A stretch of DNA of 14,967 nucleotides from 13-2-20CM-68-14 sp035640035 (GCA_035640035.1 DASQWX010000130.1:1-14967); one strand, 5' to 3'; positions 1 to 7,032 are shown, counted from the first letter of the stretch. A program made the numbers and translations. Notes: generated by a model from the sequence alone, not told the origin.

Positions 1-7
1 AGTCGAG

Positions 8-78
8 AGGCGCCGACCAGATTCGAACTGGTGTACGAGGCTTTGCAGGCCTCTGCCTAACCTCTCGGCCACGGCGCC
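8..78 (-). tRNA. tRNA-Cys (anticodon GCA)
   Basis: On the minus strand this folds as a full cloverleaf. The seven-pair acceptor stem is GGCGCCG with CGGCGCC. The D arm is GCCGAGAGGTTAGGC. The anticodon stem GAGGC/GCCTC holds the loop CTGCAAA, giving anticodon GCA. The T arm is CCAGTTCGAATCTGG. The unpaired discriminator base is U (position 8), which is the known identity base for cysteine tRNA and supports the call. The 3' CCA is not encoded. The gene is transcribed away from the UdgX gene, and only about 43 bases separate the two. Confidence 0.96.
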
Positions 79-109
79 GCGGGGAGGAATCGTAGCGTCG
101 CCCTCTGGG

Positions 110-115
110 TAGTCT
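110..115 (+). promoter_or_regulatory. Possible -10 element for leaderless udgX
   Basis: TAGTCT lies so that the expected transcription start, seven bases past the hexamer, coincides with the GTG start codon at 122. There is no ribosome binding site at normal spacing. A GGGGAGG at 81-87 is about 35 bases too far upstream. The -35 position has no TTGACA-like match. Actinobacteria commonly use leaderless mRNAs, so this reading is plausible but weak. Confidence 0.35.
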
Positions 116-121
116 CAGCCC

Positions 122-760
122 GTGAGCCAGCTTCAGATCGACGGCGACGGCACGGCTGCTCCGCTCGTTCCCGACCGGCCGAGCCTGAAGAAGCTGCGCG
201 AGGCGGCGGCCGGCTGCAAGGCCTGCCCACTCTGGGAGAGCGGGACGCAGACGGTCTTCGGCGAGGGCGCCGCCCACGCGGACGTGGTCTTCGTCGGCGA
301 GCAGCCCGGCGACCGAGAGGACGTCGAAGGGCGACCCTTCGTCGGCCCGGCCGGGCAGCTCCTCGACCGGGCCCTCGAGGAGACCCACATCGACCGGACC
401 CAGGTGTACGTGACGAACGTCGTCAAGCACTTCAAGTGGAAGCCGCAGGGCAAGCGCCGGATCCATCAGAAGCCGAACTGGCGCGAGATCGCGGCCTGCC
501 GGCCGTGGCTGGACGCGGAGGTCGCGGTGCTGAAGCCCCGCGTGCTCGTCTGTCTCGGCGCGACGGCCGCCCAGGCGCTGCTCGGGCGCGACTTCCGCGT
601 CTCGCGGCAGCGCGGCGAGCTCGTCGACTCACCACTTGCGCCGAGCGCGATCGCGACCGTCCACCCGTCGTCGATCCTGCGCGCCGAGGACCGAGAGGCG
701 GAGTTCGCCGAGTTCGTCCGCGACCTGGAGAAGGTCGCGGAGCTGATCAACTCCAATTAG
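122..760 (+). CDS. udgX: UdgX, uracil-DNA glycosylase-like enzyme that crosslinks to uracil-DNA
   Basis: This 212-residue protein belongs to the uracil-DNA glycosylase superfamily, family 4-like group. The first active-site motif is GEQPGDRED (59-67) and the second is HPSS (181-184). Four cysteines, C32, C35, C126 and C144, are placed to bind a [4Fe-4S] cluster. The deciding feature is the KRRIH loop at 111-115. In the mycobacterial enzyme UdgX, the histidine of this loop forms a covalent bond with the sugar left after uracil removal, so the protein stays attached to DNA instead of turning over. H115 is the matching residue. Length is close to that of mycobacterial UdgX. The start must be the GTG at 122, because an in-frame TAG at 110-112 closes the frame upstream. 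The gene stands alone on its strand between tRNA-Cys and a convergent membrane protein gene, and its stop codon is the first three bases of a long inverted repeat. Confidence 0.93.
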   Translation: MSQLQIDGDGTAAPLVPDRPSLKKLREAAAGCKACPLWESGTQTVFGEGAAHADVVFVGEQPGDREDVEGRPFVGPAGQLLDRALEETHIDRTQVYVTNVVKHFKWKPQGKRRIHQKPNWREIAACRPWLDAEVAVLKPRVLVCLGATAAQALLGRDFRVSRQRGELVDSPLAPSAIATVHPSSILRAEDREAEFAEFVRDLEKVAELINSN

Positions 761-820
761 GAGAGTTTGGCGCAAAGCAGTCTGTGCCGTCGGTGTGCGG
801 CCTTACGCCAAACTCTCCTA
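758..820. terminator. Inverted repeat between convergent genes, carrying both stop codons
   Basis: The arms are TAGGAGAGTTTGGCG (758-772) and its exact reverse complement (806-820), a 15-bp perfect stem with a 33-base spacer. The outermost TAG of one arm is the stop codon of udgX. The outermost TAG of the other arm, read on the minus strand, is the stop codon of the facing membrane protein gene. The likely role is a bidirectional transcription terminator, although there is no run of T after either arm. A small mobile or REP-like element with these ends is an alternative. Confidence 0.65.
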
Positions 821-1036
821 GAACAGGTCGTCATCGGCGTCGGCGTGACCCATCGGGTCGAGACGTCGGTTCCGCCGCACGAGGAAGACGAACCAGCCGC
901 CGATCATCGGCACGAGCAGGAGCACCCAGGCATCGCGCCAGGCAACGGCGAACCAGAGCGCAGCCGCCGCGGCGGCCGCGCTCCAGTGAAACATCCGCGC
1001 CTCTTTGGGCCGGAGGCTGTCGTACAGCTCCTTCAT
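818..1036 (-). CDS. Small two-helix membrane protein, function unknown
   Basis: The 72-residue product has a short charged N-terminus, a first hydrophobic segment rich in Ala and Trp (about 18-31), a second at about 37-53 (WVLLLVPMIGGWFVFLV), a basic RRNRR stretch just after it, and an acidic tail ending DADDDLF. This pattern suggests two membrane helices with the basic side in the cytoplasm. I do not recognise a named family. The ATG at 1036 is chosen. A GTG one codon earlier (1039) overlaps the TAG of the upstream pilin gene (TAGTGATG), so the two genes are probably translated together. No ribosome binding site is visible, which fits coupled translation. The stop codon lies inside the inverted repeat. 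Confidence 0.7.
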   Translation of the reverse strand: MKELYDSLRPKEARMFHWSAAAAAAALWFAVAWRDAWVLLLVPMIGGWFVFLVRRNRRLDPMGHADADDDLF

Positions 1037-1038
1037 CA

Positions 1039-1230
1039 CTACGCGCCGGGAAGGAGGTTGGCGACGCTCGTGATCGCGTTGCGGACGTTGCTCGAGAGCA
1101 GCGTGATCGCGCCGATCACGGCGATAGTGATCACTGCGAGGACGACGCCGTACTCGGCCATCGTCTGGCCTTCCTCGCGCGTGCGCAGCTCGGCGGCGTA
1201 CGCCTGCGCGAAAGCGAAGAGCTTCAGCAA
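1039..1230 (-). CDS. Flp/Fap-type (type IVb) pilin precursor
   Basis: The 63-residue product has the Flp prepilin layout: a short basic/acidic leader ending TREEG (17-21), the processing motif G-QTMAEY (21-27) with the conserved Glu and Tyr at +5 and +6 after the expected cut behind G21, then one hydrophobic helix (about 28-46) and a short tail. Flp pilins are cut by a TadV-type prepilin peptidase and assembled by the Tad machinery into thin adhesive fibres. No tad gene is in this window, so the assembly genes must lie elsewhere. The start is set at TTG 1230-1228 because GGGAGG sits eight bases upstream. A GTG three codons earlier would overlap that site. The reading frame stays open far upstream, but that stretch has no pilin-like character. 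The next gene starts at the stop codon. Confidence 0.85.
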   Translation of the reverse strand: MLKLFAFAQAYAAELRTREEGQTMAEYGVVLAVITIAVIGAITLLSSNVRNAITSVANLLPGA

Positions 1231-1580
1231 GGGATTCACCTCCCTTCGCGTGTCTCGGAAGGTCCTGCCCTGACTAGCTGTGAATGCGAGGTGGTCGAGC
1301 GACAACGCCGTGATTCCTCCGAGTTCTTCTGGCGTGGCCGCGCCGCCCTCTTTTGCGGTATTCGCGCTGATCATCGGCGGGAGCAGCGAGGGCGCTATCC
1401 CTCGCGGGAGCGATTGATCGTAAAAAGGTGTATCTCGCCTTCCAGCCAGCATGGAGGCGCAGAGTTGCGATAGCTGGTGACCCAAGATGGCACTGGCGTC
1501 GATGACGGCATGAGGCCGATCGACAAGGCTCCACACGAAAGCGAGCAGCCCGAAAGACCTGCGGCCTGAGAGTGGTGAGC
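1231..1580. other. Gene-poor stretch upstream of the pilin gene
   Basis: About 350 bases with no gene I can support. On the minus strand it would form the promoter and leader of the pilin gene. It holds a small hairpin, GCGAGGG/CCCTCGC (1386-1392 with 1399-1405), and an AT-richer patch near 1420-1435 (TTTTTACGATCAATC on the minus strand) that could contain a -10 (TACGAT), but without a clear -35. I checked by eye for the conserved blocks of the c-di-GMP-I riboswitch and did not find them. Confidence 0.4.
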
Positions 1581-1611
1581 CGAGGGGAACGGCCGACGGC
1601 CGTCCCCCTCG
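1581..1611 (-). terminator. Strong hairpin terminator after the beta-propeller gene
   Basis: The arms CGAGGGGAACGGCC (1581-1594) and GGCCGTCCCCCTCG (1598-1611) pair over 14 positions with a three-base loop. The single imperfect position is a G-U pair when read as minus-strand RNA, which supports a minus-strand role. It begins about ten bases after the stop codon of the exported protein gene. There is no T run after it. Confidence 0.7.
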
Positions 1612-1620
1612 ACGAGTGAG

Positions 1621-3084
1621 TCACTTCTTCTTGCCGAAGATCCCCGAACCGCTTGTCTGGGTCGCGATCGCGGTGTGGTCACACGAGGGGGTGTTGCTCG
1701 TGCTCGCGTCGCACCCGCCCGTGTTCGGGGCGTTCGGATGAAACTGGTCGTCGCTGTAGATGATCGAGGCGAGCCCTGTCGTCGGGCTGGCCGCGACGCC
1801 GAAGTCGTCGAAAAGGTCTCGGTTGCCCGTGCAGGTCACTCCGCTTTCGCACACGCCGCCGAAGTGGTTCGTCGGCGAGGCGGTCTGACGCGACCACGCC
1901 GATCCCGGGGTGAGCGCGTTCAGGTTCTGCGCGAAGCCGACCGTCCAGGCAGCGGACATCGGATAGTTGTCCGGCGTGTTGACGCCGTCGTAGTAGAGCG
2001 TCTGGTAGTAGACGACGTCGAGCTTGCCCGCGTCGCCGGCAGTCGACCACGGGAAGATCTGCGTGCCGCTCGTTGTCGTGACGAGAAACGGGCCGCTCCA
2101 CGTCTTGCCGTGATCGGTCGAGAACGAGTAGTAGACGTGATGGTCGTCCGTGTAGACCGAGTAGACGTTGCCCGCCCTGTCGACGGAGACGTTCACGAAC
2201 TGGTGTCCGTAACCAACCGTCGGGTCGGGATTGATGTACACCGGGTAATCGGTGAAGGTGAGACCGCCGTCTGTCGAGACGGCCATGTAGACGCCGTGGT
2301 AGTTGCAGGTCCCCTCGATAACGCCGAGCTGCGGCGCGCAGGCCGTCTCCGCCGCGGTCGTGATCCCGGAGTACGTCTGGTAGATCACGTGCGAGCTCGG
2401 GTCGATCGCCAGGTTTCCGATCGCGTTCTCCCCAATCTGGAAGGCGTGGTCGGCGTCGAGCGCGCTCGCGAACTGCGTGAACGTCGTCCCGGCGTCCTGC
2501 GAGCACCCGACCGTGATTCCCTGCGGGGCGTCGTGATAGCTGATGCAGACCTTCGAGGCACCGTCGGCGGCAATCCACTCGCGGTCGTCGATCGTCTCCG
2601 GTGTGGTCACCGGATTCAGCGTCCACGTTGCGCCGCCGTCGGTCGAGGTCGAGACGTCGACGTTCGCCAGGCTCAGGCTGGAGACGTAGACGTTGTAGAA
2701 GCCGCCTGCGTTCTTGACGGGTGCGACGGCGAGATCGGTGTCGCCACCGCCGGGCGCGAAGCCCGTGTCGTTGGTCTGAGAGACACCGTTGGGCGAGACG
2801 AGCGTCGTGTAGTGGAGCCCGTTGTCGAACGACCGGAAGGCGACCGTGCCGCCCCCCAGCCCATTCTCCGAGCTCCCGAAGAAGCGACCGGCGCCGTCAG
2901 CCCGGATCGCCGGCTCAGCCGCGATGTTCGAGCAGGCCTGGCTCCCGGGACACGTCGCGCCCGTCGCCTCCGCCAGCGAGTAGTTCACAAAACCCGAACC
3001 CTTCGAGCCTGCCGCCACCGCGCCCACGGCGAGCATTAGAGCGAGCGCGGCTCCGAGAGAAAGCACAAGCAACCTTCTTCTCAT
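1621..3084 (-). CDS. Exported Asp-box (BNR/sialidase-like) beta-propeller protein
   Basis: The 487-residue product begins with a clear signal peptide: MRRR, a hydrophobic core (about 5-22), and an AVAAG cut site near 25. The mature part carries repeated Asp-box motifs of the S-x-D-x-G-x-T-W type at 147-154 (STDGGATW), 195-202 (SQDAGTTF), 270-277 (STDGGLTF) and 322-329 (STDHGKTW), with a weaker one at 85-92 (SFDNGLHY). These mark a beta-propeller of the sialidase/BNR fold. I cannot find the arginine triad and other sialidase residues with confidence, so catalytic activity should not be assumed. Several Cys, such as C45/C51 and C412/C418, may form disulfides outside the cell. No membrane anchor or sorting signal is visible. 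The C-terminus is GIFGKKK. ATG 3084 is preceded by GGGAGGA five bases away. It is transcribed alone, judging by the terminator below and the 87-bp gap above. Confidence 0.8.
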   Translation of the reverse strand: MRRRLLVLSLGAALALMLAVGAVAAGSKGSGFVNYSLAEATGATCPGSQACSNIAAEPAIRADGAGRFFGSSENGLGGGTVAFRSFDNGLHYTTLVSPNGVSQTNDTGFAPGGGDTDLAVAPVKNAGGFYNVYVSSLSLANVDVSTSTDGGATWTLNPVTTPETIDDREWIAADGASKVCISYHDAPQGITVGCSQDAGTTFTQFASALDADHAFQIGENAIGNLAIDPSSHVIYQTYSGITTAAETACAPQLGVIEGTCNYHGVYMAVSTDGGLTFTDYPVYINPDPTVGYGHQFVNVSVDRAGNVYSVYTDDHHVYYSFSTDHGKTWSGPFLVTTTSGTQIFPWSTAGDAGKLDVVYYQTLYYDGVNTPDNYPMSAAWTVGFAQNLNALTPGSAWSRQTASPTNHFGGVCESGVTCTGNRDLFDDFGVAASPTTGLASIIYSDDQFHPNAPNTGGCDASTSNTPSCDHTAIATQTSGSGIFGKKK

Positions 3085-3088
3085 CGAG

Positions 3089-3120
3089 TCCTCCCGACGT
3101 TGTTTTGGCAGTCGTCGGGA
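3089..3120 (-). promoter_or_regulatory. Leader hairpin overlapping the ribosome binding site
   Basis: In minus-strand RNA, UCCCGACG (3120-3113) can pair with CGUCGGGA (3099-3092) over eight bases with a 13-base loop. The 3' arm takes in the first half of the GGGAGGA ribosome binding site (3095-3089) of the beta-propeller gene. Folding could therefore limit translation. A second, smaller repeat, GGACG/CGTCC, lies just upstream in the same gap. Confidence 0.4.
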
Positions 3121-3171
3121 TGCCCTCCGGACGGAATATCGAAACGTCCATTGGGCAGGCGGCGTCTCGTG

Positions 3172-3828
3172 CTACGGCTCGATCAGGCCTCGGCGGATGG
3201 CGTAGCGCGTCAACTCGACGCGGTCGCGCATCCGGAGCTTGTCGAGCATGTTCGTGCGATGCCGGTCGACGGTCTTGACGCTGATGACGAGCATCGCGGC
3301 GATCTCTTTTGAAGTGTGCCCTTCCGCGATGAGCTTCAGCACCTCGAGCTCGCGCGGCGTCAGCAGATCGAAGTCGTCGCCGCGCTCGTCGGCTCGCTCG
3401 ATGAAGTCGCGGATGAGCGTGTCGACCGCCGACGGGTAGAGAAAGGACTGGCCGCGCATGGCTGCGCGGCAGGCCTCGACGATGTCGTTGTCGGCGCCGG
3501 ATTTGAGGACGTAGCCCGATGCGCCCGCCTTGAGCGCCTCGAAGAGAAATTGCTCGTTCTCGTACATCGACAGGACGAGCGTTCGCAGTTCTGGTCGCCG
3601 GCGCGAAAGTTCGTGGGCCGCCTGGAGTCCCGTCTTGCGCGGCATGCTGATGTCCAGGATCGCGAGGTCGATGTCGTCGTCGAGCGCCCGCTCGACGGCT
3701 TCGGCACCGGTGGCGGCTTCGGCGACGACGCTGAGGTCGGGCTCGTGGTCGAGGACACGCTTGACGCCCTCGCGCACGAGGGCGTGGTCGTCGGCGACGA
3801 GGATTCTCGTCACGGGCGGGATCGGCAT
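3172..3828 (-). CDS. NarL/FixJ-type response regulator
   Basis: The 218-residue protein has an N-terminal receiver domain (about 7-122) and a C-terminal LuxR-type helix-turn-helix (about 153-213). The receiver has the acidic pair D13-D14, the phosphate-accepting D59 in AILDISMP, S87 in the T/S position, and K109 in the LKSGA motif, so it looks fully functional. The DNA-binding part has the usual LTPRELEVLKLIAEG (156-170) and SKEIAAML...KTVDRHRTNMLDKL pattern. Phosphorylation by the partner kinase should drive dimerisation and promoter binding. The gene's ATG overlaps the kinase stop codon (TGATG), so it is translated after the kinase. The targets cannot be told from the sequence. The stress protein gene upstream and the exported protein gene downstream are nearby candidates. 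Confidence 0.93.
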   Translation of the reverse strand: MPIPPVTRILVADDHALVREGVKRVLDHEPDLSVVAEAATGAEAVERALDDDIDLAILDISMPRKTGLQAAHELSRRRPELRTLVLSMYENEQFLFEALKAGASGYVLKSGADNDIVEACRAAMRGQSFLYPSAVDTLIRDFIERADERGDDFDLLTPRELEVLKLIAEGHTSKEIAAMLVISVKTVDRHRTNMLDKLRMRDRVELTRYAIRRGLIEP

Positions 3829-4787
3829 CAGGCGCCGTCCCGGGTGGGAATCTCGAGGCGGACCTCGACGCCGCCGCTCGCGCTCGGCTTGATCGCGAGT
3901 GCGCCGCCGACGATGAGCGCGTTCTCTCGGATGCCGCGCAAGCCGCCGCCCTCGACGTGCGGCTGATCGAATCCTCGGCCGTTGTCGGCGATGCGCAGGA
4001 CGACGCTGTGACTGTTGCGGCCGAGGTCGAGCAGGACGTGCGTCGCCTCGCTGTGGCGGGCGATGTTGGTGAGACTCTCCTGGGCGACGCGGTAGAGGAC
4101 GAGCTCGACGTTGGGGTGGAGCTGTCCGAGGTGCGGGTCGATGCGCCGCTCGATGTTGACGTTCGTTCGTCGTGCGAACGCGCGTGCGAGGTTGTTCACG
4201 GCGCTTGCAAGGCCAAGGTGGTCGAGCGCCTCCGGCCGTAGCTCCTGCGCGATGCGCCGCACCTCCTCCAGGTTGGTGCGAATGGCTTCTTGCGCCTCGT
4301 CGAGCGGCGCTCTCTGCGAGGCCGGGGCGTCTTGGGCGAGCTGCTTGAGCAGGAAGAGGACGCCGGTCATCGTTTGCCCGACCTCGTCGTGGAGGCCGCG
4401 CGCGATCCGTTGACGCTCTTCTTCCCGCGCCTGCAGGGCGCGCGTGCCTGCTTGCCGGCGTTCGCCTTCGAGGCGTTCGATCATCCGGTTGAAGGCCCGC
4501 TCGAGCGCGCCGATCTCGCCCGGGCTGCTAGCGGGCACAGGCCGCAGCACGCGGAGGACGTCTAGCTCCTCCATGCGGTGGGCCAGGCGCTCGAGCGGCG
4601 CGAACATCGGCCGGAGCAGAAGCAAGTTGGCGACGAGCACGATCGCGACGCCGGCGGCGAGCACGACCGCCTGGATCAGCCGGATCTCGGCGCTGATGCT
4701 GATCGGCGTCAGGGCCAGGATCAAGACGCCTGCGATCAAGAGGGCCGCGTTCACGAGGAACACGCGCCAGAAGAGCGACATACGCAT
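3828..4787 (-). CDS. HisKA_3-type sensor histidine kinase
   Basis: The 319-residue protein has two membrane helices (about 10-30 and 35-58) with only a few residues between them, then a HAMP-like linker (about 59-112), a HisKA_3 dimerisation domain with the phosphorylated H133 in RIARGLHDEVGQTM, and a C-terminal ATPase domain with an N box (QESLTNIARHS, N241) and a G box (ADNGRGFD, 267-274). A second glycine-rich box follows at GGGLRGIRENA (280-290). All catalytic motifs are present. With almost no outside loop, the signal is probably sensed within the membrane or passed on by another protein. The partner is the NarL-type regulator encoded immediately after, overlapping by one base. No strong ribosome binding site precedes ATG 4787. 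An in-frame ATG two codons later is an alternative start. Confidence 0.92.
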   Translation of the reverse strand: MRMSLFWRVFLVNAALLIAGVLILALTPISISAEIRLIQAVVLAAGVAIVLVANLLLLRPMFAPLERLAHRMEELDVLRVLRPVPASSPGEIGALERAFNRMIERLEGERRQAGTRALQAREEERQRIARGLHDEVGQTMTGVLFLLKQLAQDAPASQRAPLDEAQEAIRTNLEEVRRIAQELRPEALDHLGLASAVNNLARAFARRTNVNIERRIDPHLGQLHPNVELVLYRVAQESLTNIARHSEATHVLLDLGRNSHSVVLRIADNGRGFDQPHVEGGGLRGIRENALIVGGALAIKPSASGGVEVRLEIPTRDGA

Positions 4788-4816
4788 CCGGGATCCGAGT
4801 TCGGCTCGCGGAAAAT

Positions 4817-5230
4817 CTACCCGCGCTCCGTCGGCGGCACGACCACGACCGGGCAGGGCGCAGCAGCGGCGAGCCCACGCGCGAGGCCGCTCCGAAGCCG
4901 CGGGCGGAGCCGGCCCTGACGCCGCGAGCCGACGATGATCACCGATGCGGCTTCTTCCGAGGCGATCCGCGCGAGCGCCTCGGCCGGCTCGCCGACTTCC
5001 ACTCGGCGCTCGGCCTTCACGTCGTGCTCGCGCGCCGCTCGCTCGAGCATACGGTTACCACCCTGCCGCGCCTGGCTCGTCGTCAGGCTTTCGTCGCTGC
5101 CGCCGGCCCAGCCGTCCGCGATGTGCGCCAGCACAAGTCGCGCGTCGAACTGCGCGCTCAGGGCGCTTGCCACGCGCAACGCTTCCAGCGCACCGGGTGA
5201 TTCATCGATTCCACAGACGATTGCGGCCAC
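4817..5230 (-). CDS. Universal stress protein (UspA domain)
   Basis: The 137-residue single-domain Usp protein shows the typical start, IVCGIDESPGALEAL, with the conserved Asp at D9, the AHIADG strand end, and the C-terminal VIIVGSRRQG...APCPVVVVP block (97-131). In ATP-binding Usp proteins the phosphate loop reads G-2X-G-9X-G(S/T). Here it is GSRRQGRLRPRLRSG (101-115), with a changed second Gly and many Arg, so ATP binding may be altered. The GTG at 5230 is chosen because AAGGGAG lies four bases upstream. A longer frame reaching 5467 has no Usp similarity in its extra part. The gene lies 29 bases before the histidine kinase on the same strand, suggesting a stress protein/two-component operon. 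The divergent region at 5231-5438 presumably carries its promoter, but I cannot point to one. Confidence 0.9.
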   Translation of the reverse strand: MAAIVCGIDESPGALEALRVASALSAQFDARLVLAHIADGWAGGSDESLTTSQARQGGNRMLERAAREHDVKAERRVEVGEPAEALARIASEEAASVIIVGSRRQGRLRPRLRSGLARGLAAAAPCPVVVVPPTERG

Positions 5231-5438
5231 GACACTCCCTTCCTGCTCGTTGACCGACAGCGTCACGTGGGCGCAGCGGCGACGCCATGGGGTCTTCCCG
5301 CCATCTGTGGCACGCAGCCCACCGGACGCGGGTAAGGCGGCACCGGAAGCGGCCGCGAAATGCGGTGTCGCCCCCATTGCCGCGACAGCCGCTCTCGGGA
5401 AGGGTGCCGTGAGCGCGACCAATCCAGGAGGCGAGCAC

Positions 5439-5693
5439 ATGGACGGTTTCCGCGTCATTACGGCCATAGGCGAAAAGCGAGTCGGGCGGATCGCCGACGC
5501 CCGAGGCGACTACTACATCGTCAGGCGCTCCCTCGGCCGCGGCAGCTACCCACTGCCGAAGAAGAACACGACCGTCGTTCCCGAGAAGAAGCTCGTGCTG
5601 ATGCACCTTCCACGCCGCGAGTTGTTCGAGGCGCCGAAGGTCGGGCGCGGCGGCGAGCTCGACCCGGCGACGGACGGCCACTACAACCGCTGA
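5439..5693 (+). CDS. Small PRC-barrel-like protein
   Basis: The 84-residue soluble protein starts MDGFRVITAIGEKRVGRIAD and continues DYYIVRRSLG (25-34), then a KKNTTVVPEKKLVLMHLPR stretch. The order G-x-x-I/V-G-x-I-A, a D-Y-x-I-V strand and a later V-x-L strand resembles PRC-barrel or DUF2171-type small proteins, which act in adaptor or regulatory roles. The match is by pattern only. ATG 5439 has an excellent ribosome binding site (AGGAGG, seven bases upstream), which decides the start. It is divergent from the stress protein gene and upstream of the KhtU/KhtT pair, with a 154-base gap that holds only a weak hairpin (GCCCC 5696-5700 with GGGGC 5709-5713). Confidence 0.7.
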   Translation: MDGFRVITAIGEKRVGRIADARGDYYIVRRSLGRGSYPLPKKNTTVVPEKKLVLMHLPRRELFEAPKVGRGGELDPATDGHYNR

Positions 5694-5847
5694 GCGCCCC
5701 CGGGAGGTGGGGCTGGCGGTCTTCGTCGCGGCTTCGCGGCGCCTCCTACGTCTCGAGCGCGCGGTAAAGCGACCCGAGATGCGGTCGCCGCGGAAGAAGG
5801 TTCGAGGACGAACGAAGCGGTCGCACTAGGCTGGCGGGCAGTCACTG

Positions 5848-7029
5848 ATGACGCTCGCTCAGCTGTCGATCACGGTCGCCCTGCTCGCGGCGCTCGGCCT
5901 GGTCGCGAGCAGGATCGGGCTCTCGGCGATCCCCGCCTATCTGCTTGCCGGGCTTCTGCTGGGCCCGAACGAGCCGAGGTCGCTCAGCCTCATTCGCCCT
6001 TCCGAGGTGACCGACTTCGTCGCCGAGATCGGCCTCGTCTTCTTGCTCTTCTTCCTCGGCCTCGAGTTCACGCTCGGGCGGCTGGTCCGCAGCCGCCGGC
6101 ACGCGCTCATGGGCGGCCTGATCGACCTGCTCGCGAACGCGGGCCTGGGGTTGGCCATTGGGGTGGCTGCTTTCGGCTTCAGTTTCGCCGCGCTCGTGCT
6201 GGGCGCGGCGATCTACGTCTCCTCGAGTGCGATCACGGTGAAAGGGCTGATCGACTTCCGTCGCCTCGCCGACGAGGAGACCGATCTCGTCCTGGCGGTT
6301 TTGGTCGCCGAGGATCTCGTGATCGGGCTCGTGCTCGGGTTCGCGTCGGGTGGCGGCGGTGGCGGCGCACAGACGCTTGCGCTCGTCGCCAAGGCGATCG
6401 GGTTCGTGGCGGTCGCGCTGGCGGTCTCGAAGTGGTTGACCGACGTGATCGACCGCGTGCTCGACTGGTTGCCGCGCGAGACCTTCCTGTTGGCGGTGTT
6501 CGCAATCCTGATCGGTGCCGCGGCGCTCGCCAAGGAGGTCGGGCTCTCCGAGGCGATCGGCGCGCTCATGGCCGGCGTCGTCTTGTCGGAGACAACCGTG
6601 CGGGAAGAAATCGAGGAGCGTTTCTTCAGCTTCCGCGACGTCTTCGCAGCGCTCTTCTTCTTCGTCTTCGGTCTTTCGATCGACGTTTCCAGGATCGGCA
6701 GCGTCGGCTGGATCCTCGCCGCGGCAGTCCTCGCAGCACTGACCGGAAAGGTGGGCGGCGGTTACGTGGCGGGCGTCGTGGGCGGCTTGACGCGGCGCCA
6801 GAGCTTCAACGCCGGCGTCGCGCTCGTCGCCCATGGCGAGTTCACGATCATCCTCGCCCAGATCGCGAGCGGAAACCCGCAGATCTCGAGCCAGACGCAG
6901 GAGACGCTCGTCGCCTTCGCCGGGCTCTACGTGCTGATCACGGCGACAATCGGGGTGGCGCTGATGAAGGAGTCGAAGCTGATCGGACGGGTTCTGTTTC
7001 CCGTTTCTAGACTGGCGGAAGGAGCCTGA
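5848..7029 (+). CDS. KhtU-like monovalent cation/proton antiporter (CPA2 family)
   Basis: The 393-residue, very hydrophobic protein has about 11-13 membrane segments and the CPA2/KefB-type exchanger domain throughout. Seen motifs are a first helix followed by IPAYLLAGLLLGP (28-40), EIGLVFLLFFLGLEF (60-74), the SSSAIT unwound-helix segment (125-130), and the ion-binding-helix VLVAEDLVIG with D156 (151-160). Late segments include ALFFFVFGLSID (268-279). It lacks the large cytosolic TrkA-N domain of KefB/KefC. In the known Bacillus KhtTU system, KhtU exports K+ in exchange for protons and is gated by a separate KhtT protein. The next gene is a KhtT homologue, which makes this assignment firm. 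Start ATG 5848 has no clear ribosome binding site. The stop is three bases before the next start. Confidence 0.9.
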   Translation: MTLAQLSITVALLAALGLVASRIGLSAIPAYLLAGLLLGPNEPRSLSLIRPSEVTDFVAEIGLVFLLFFLGLEFTLGRLVRSRRHALMGGLIDLLANAGLGLAIGVAAFGFSFAALVLGAAIYVSSSAITVKGLIDFRRLADEETDLVLAVLVAEDLVIGLVLGFASGGGGGGAQTLALVAKAIGFVAVALAVSKWLTDVIDRVLDWLPRETFLLAVFAILIGAAALAKEVGLSEAIGALMAGVVLSETTVREEIEERFFSFRDVFAALFFFVFGLSIDVSRIGSVGWILAAAVLAALTGKVGGGYVAGVVGGLTRRQSFNAGVALVAHGEFTIILAQIASGNPQISSQTQETLVAFAGLYVLITATIGVALMKESKLIGRVLFPVSRLAEGA

Positions 7030-7032
7030 CGT

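Noticed and set aside
436..1473. A 345-codon plus-strand frame crossing udgX and the pilin region
   Set aside because: It overlaps two well-supported genes and crosses their inverted-repeat boundary. The Arg-rich translation has no recognisable domain.
1240..1536. N-terminal extension of the pilin frame
   Set aside because: The frame is open, but Flp prepilins have short leaders and the extra residues show no pilin feature. The TTG at 1230 has a well-placed ribosome binding site.
1240..1580. Possible c-di-GMP-I riboswitch before the pilin gene
   Set aside because: An ACCGCAAAAG word caught attention, but the other conserved blocks and the tetraloop/receptor arrangement are not visible.
1675..3039. 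A 454-codon open frame on the plus strand
   Set aside because: It lies opposite the Asp-box protein, which has a signal peptide, repeats and a ribosome binding site. The antisense frame is Arg/Val-rich with no domain.
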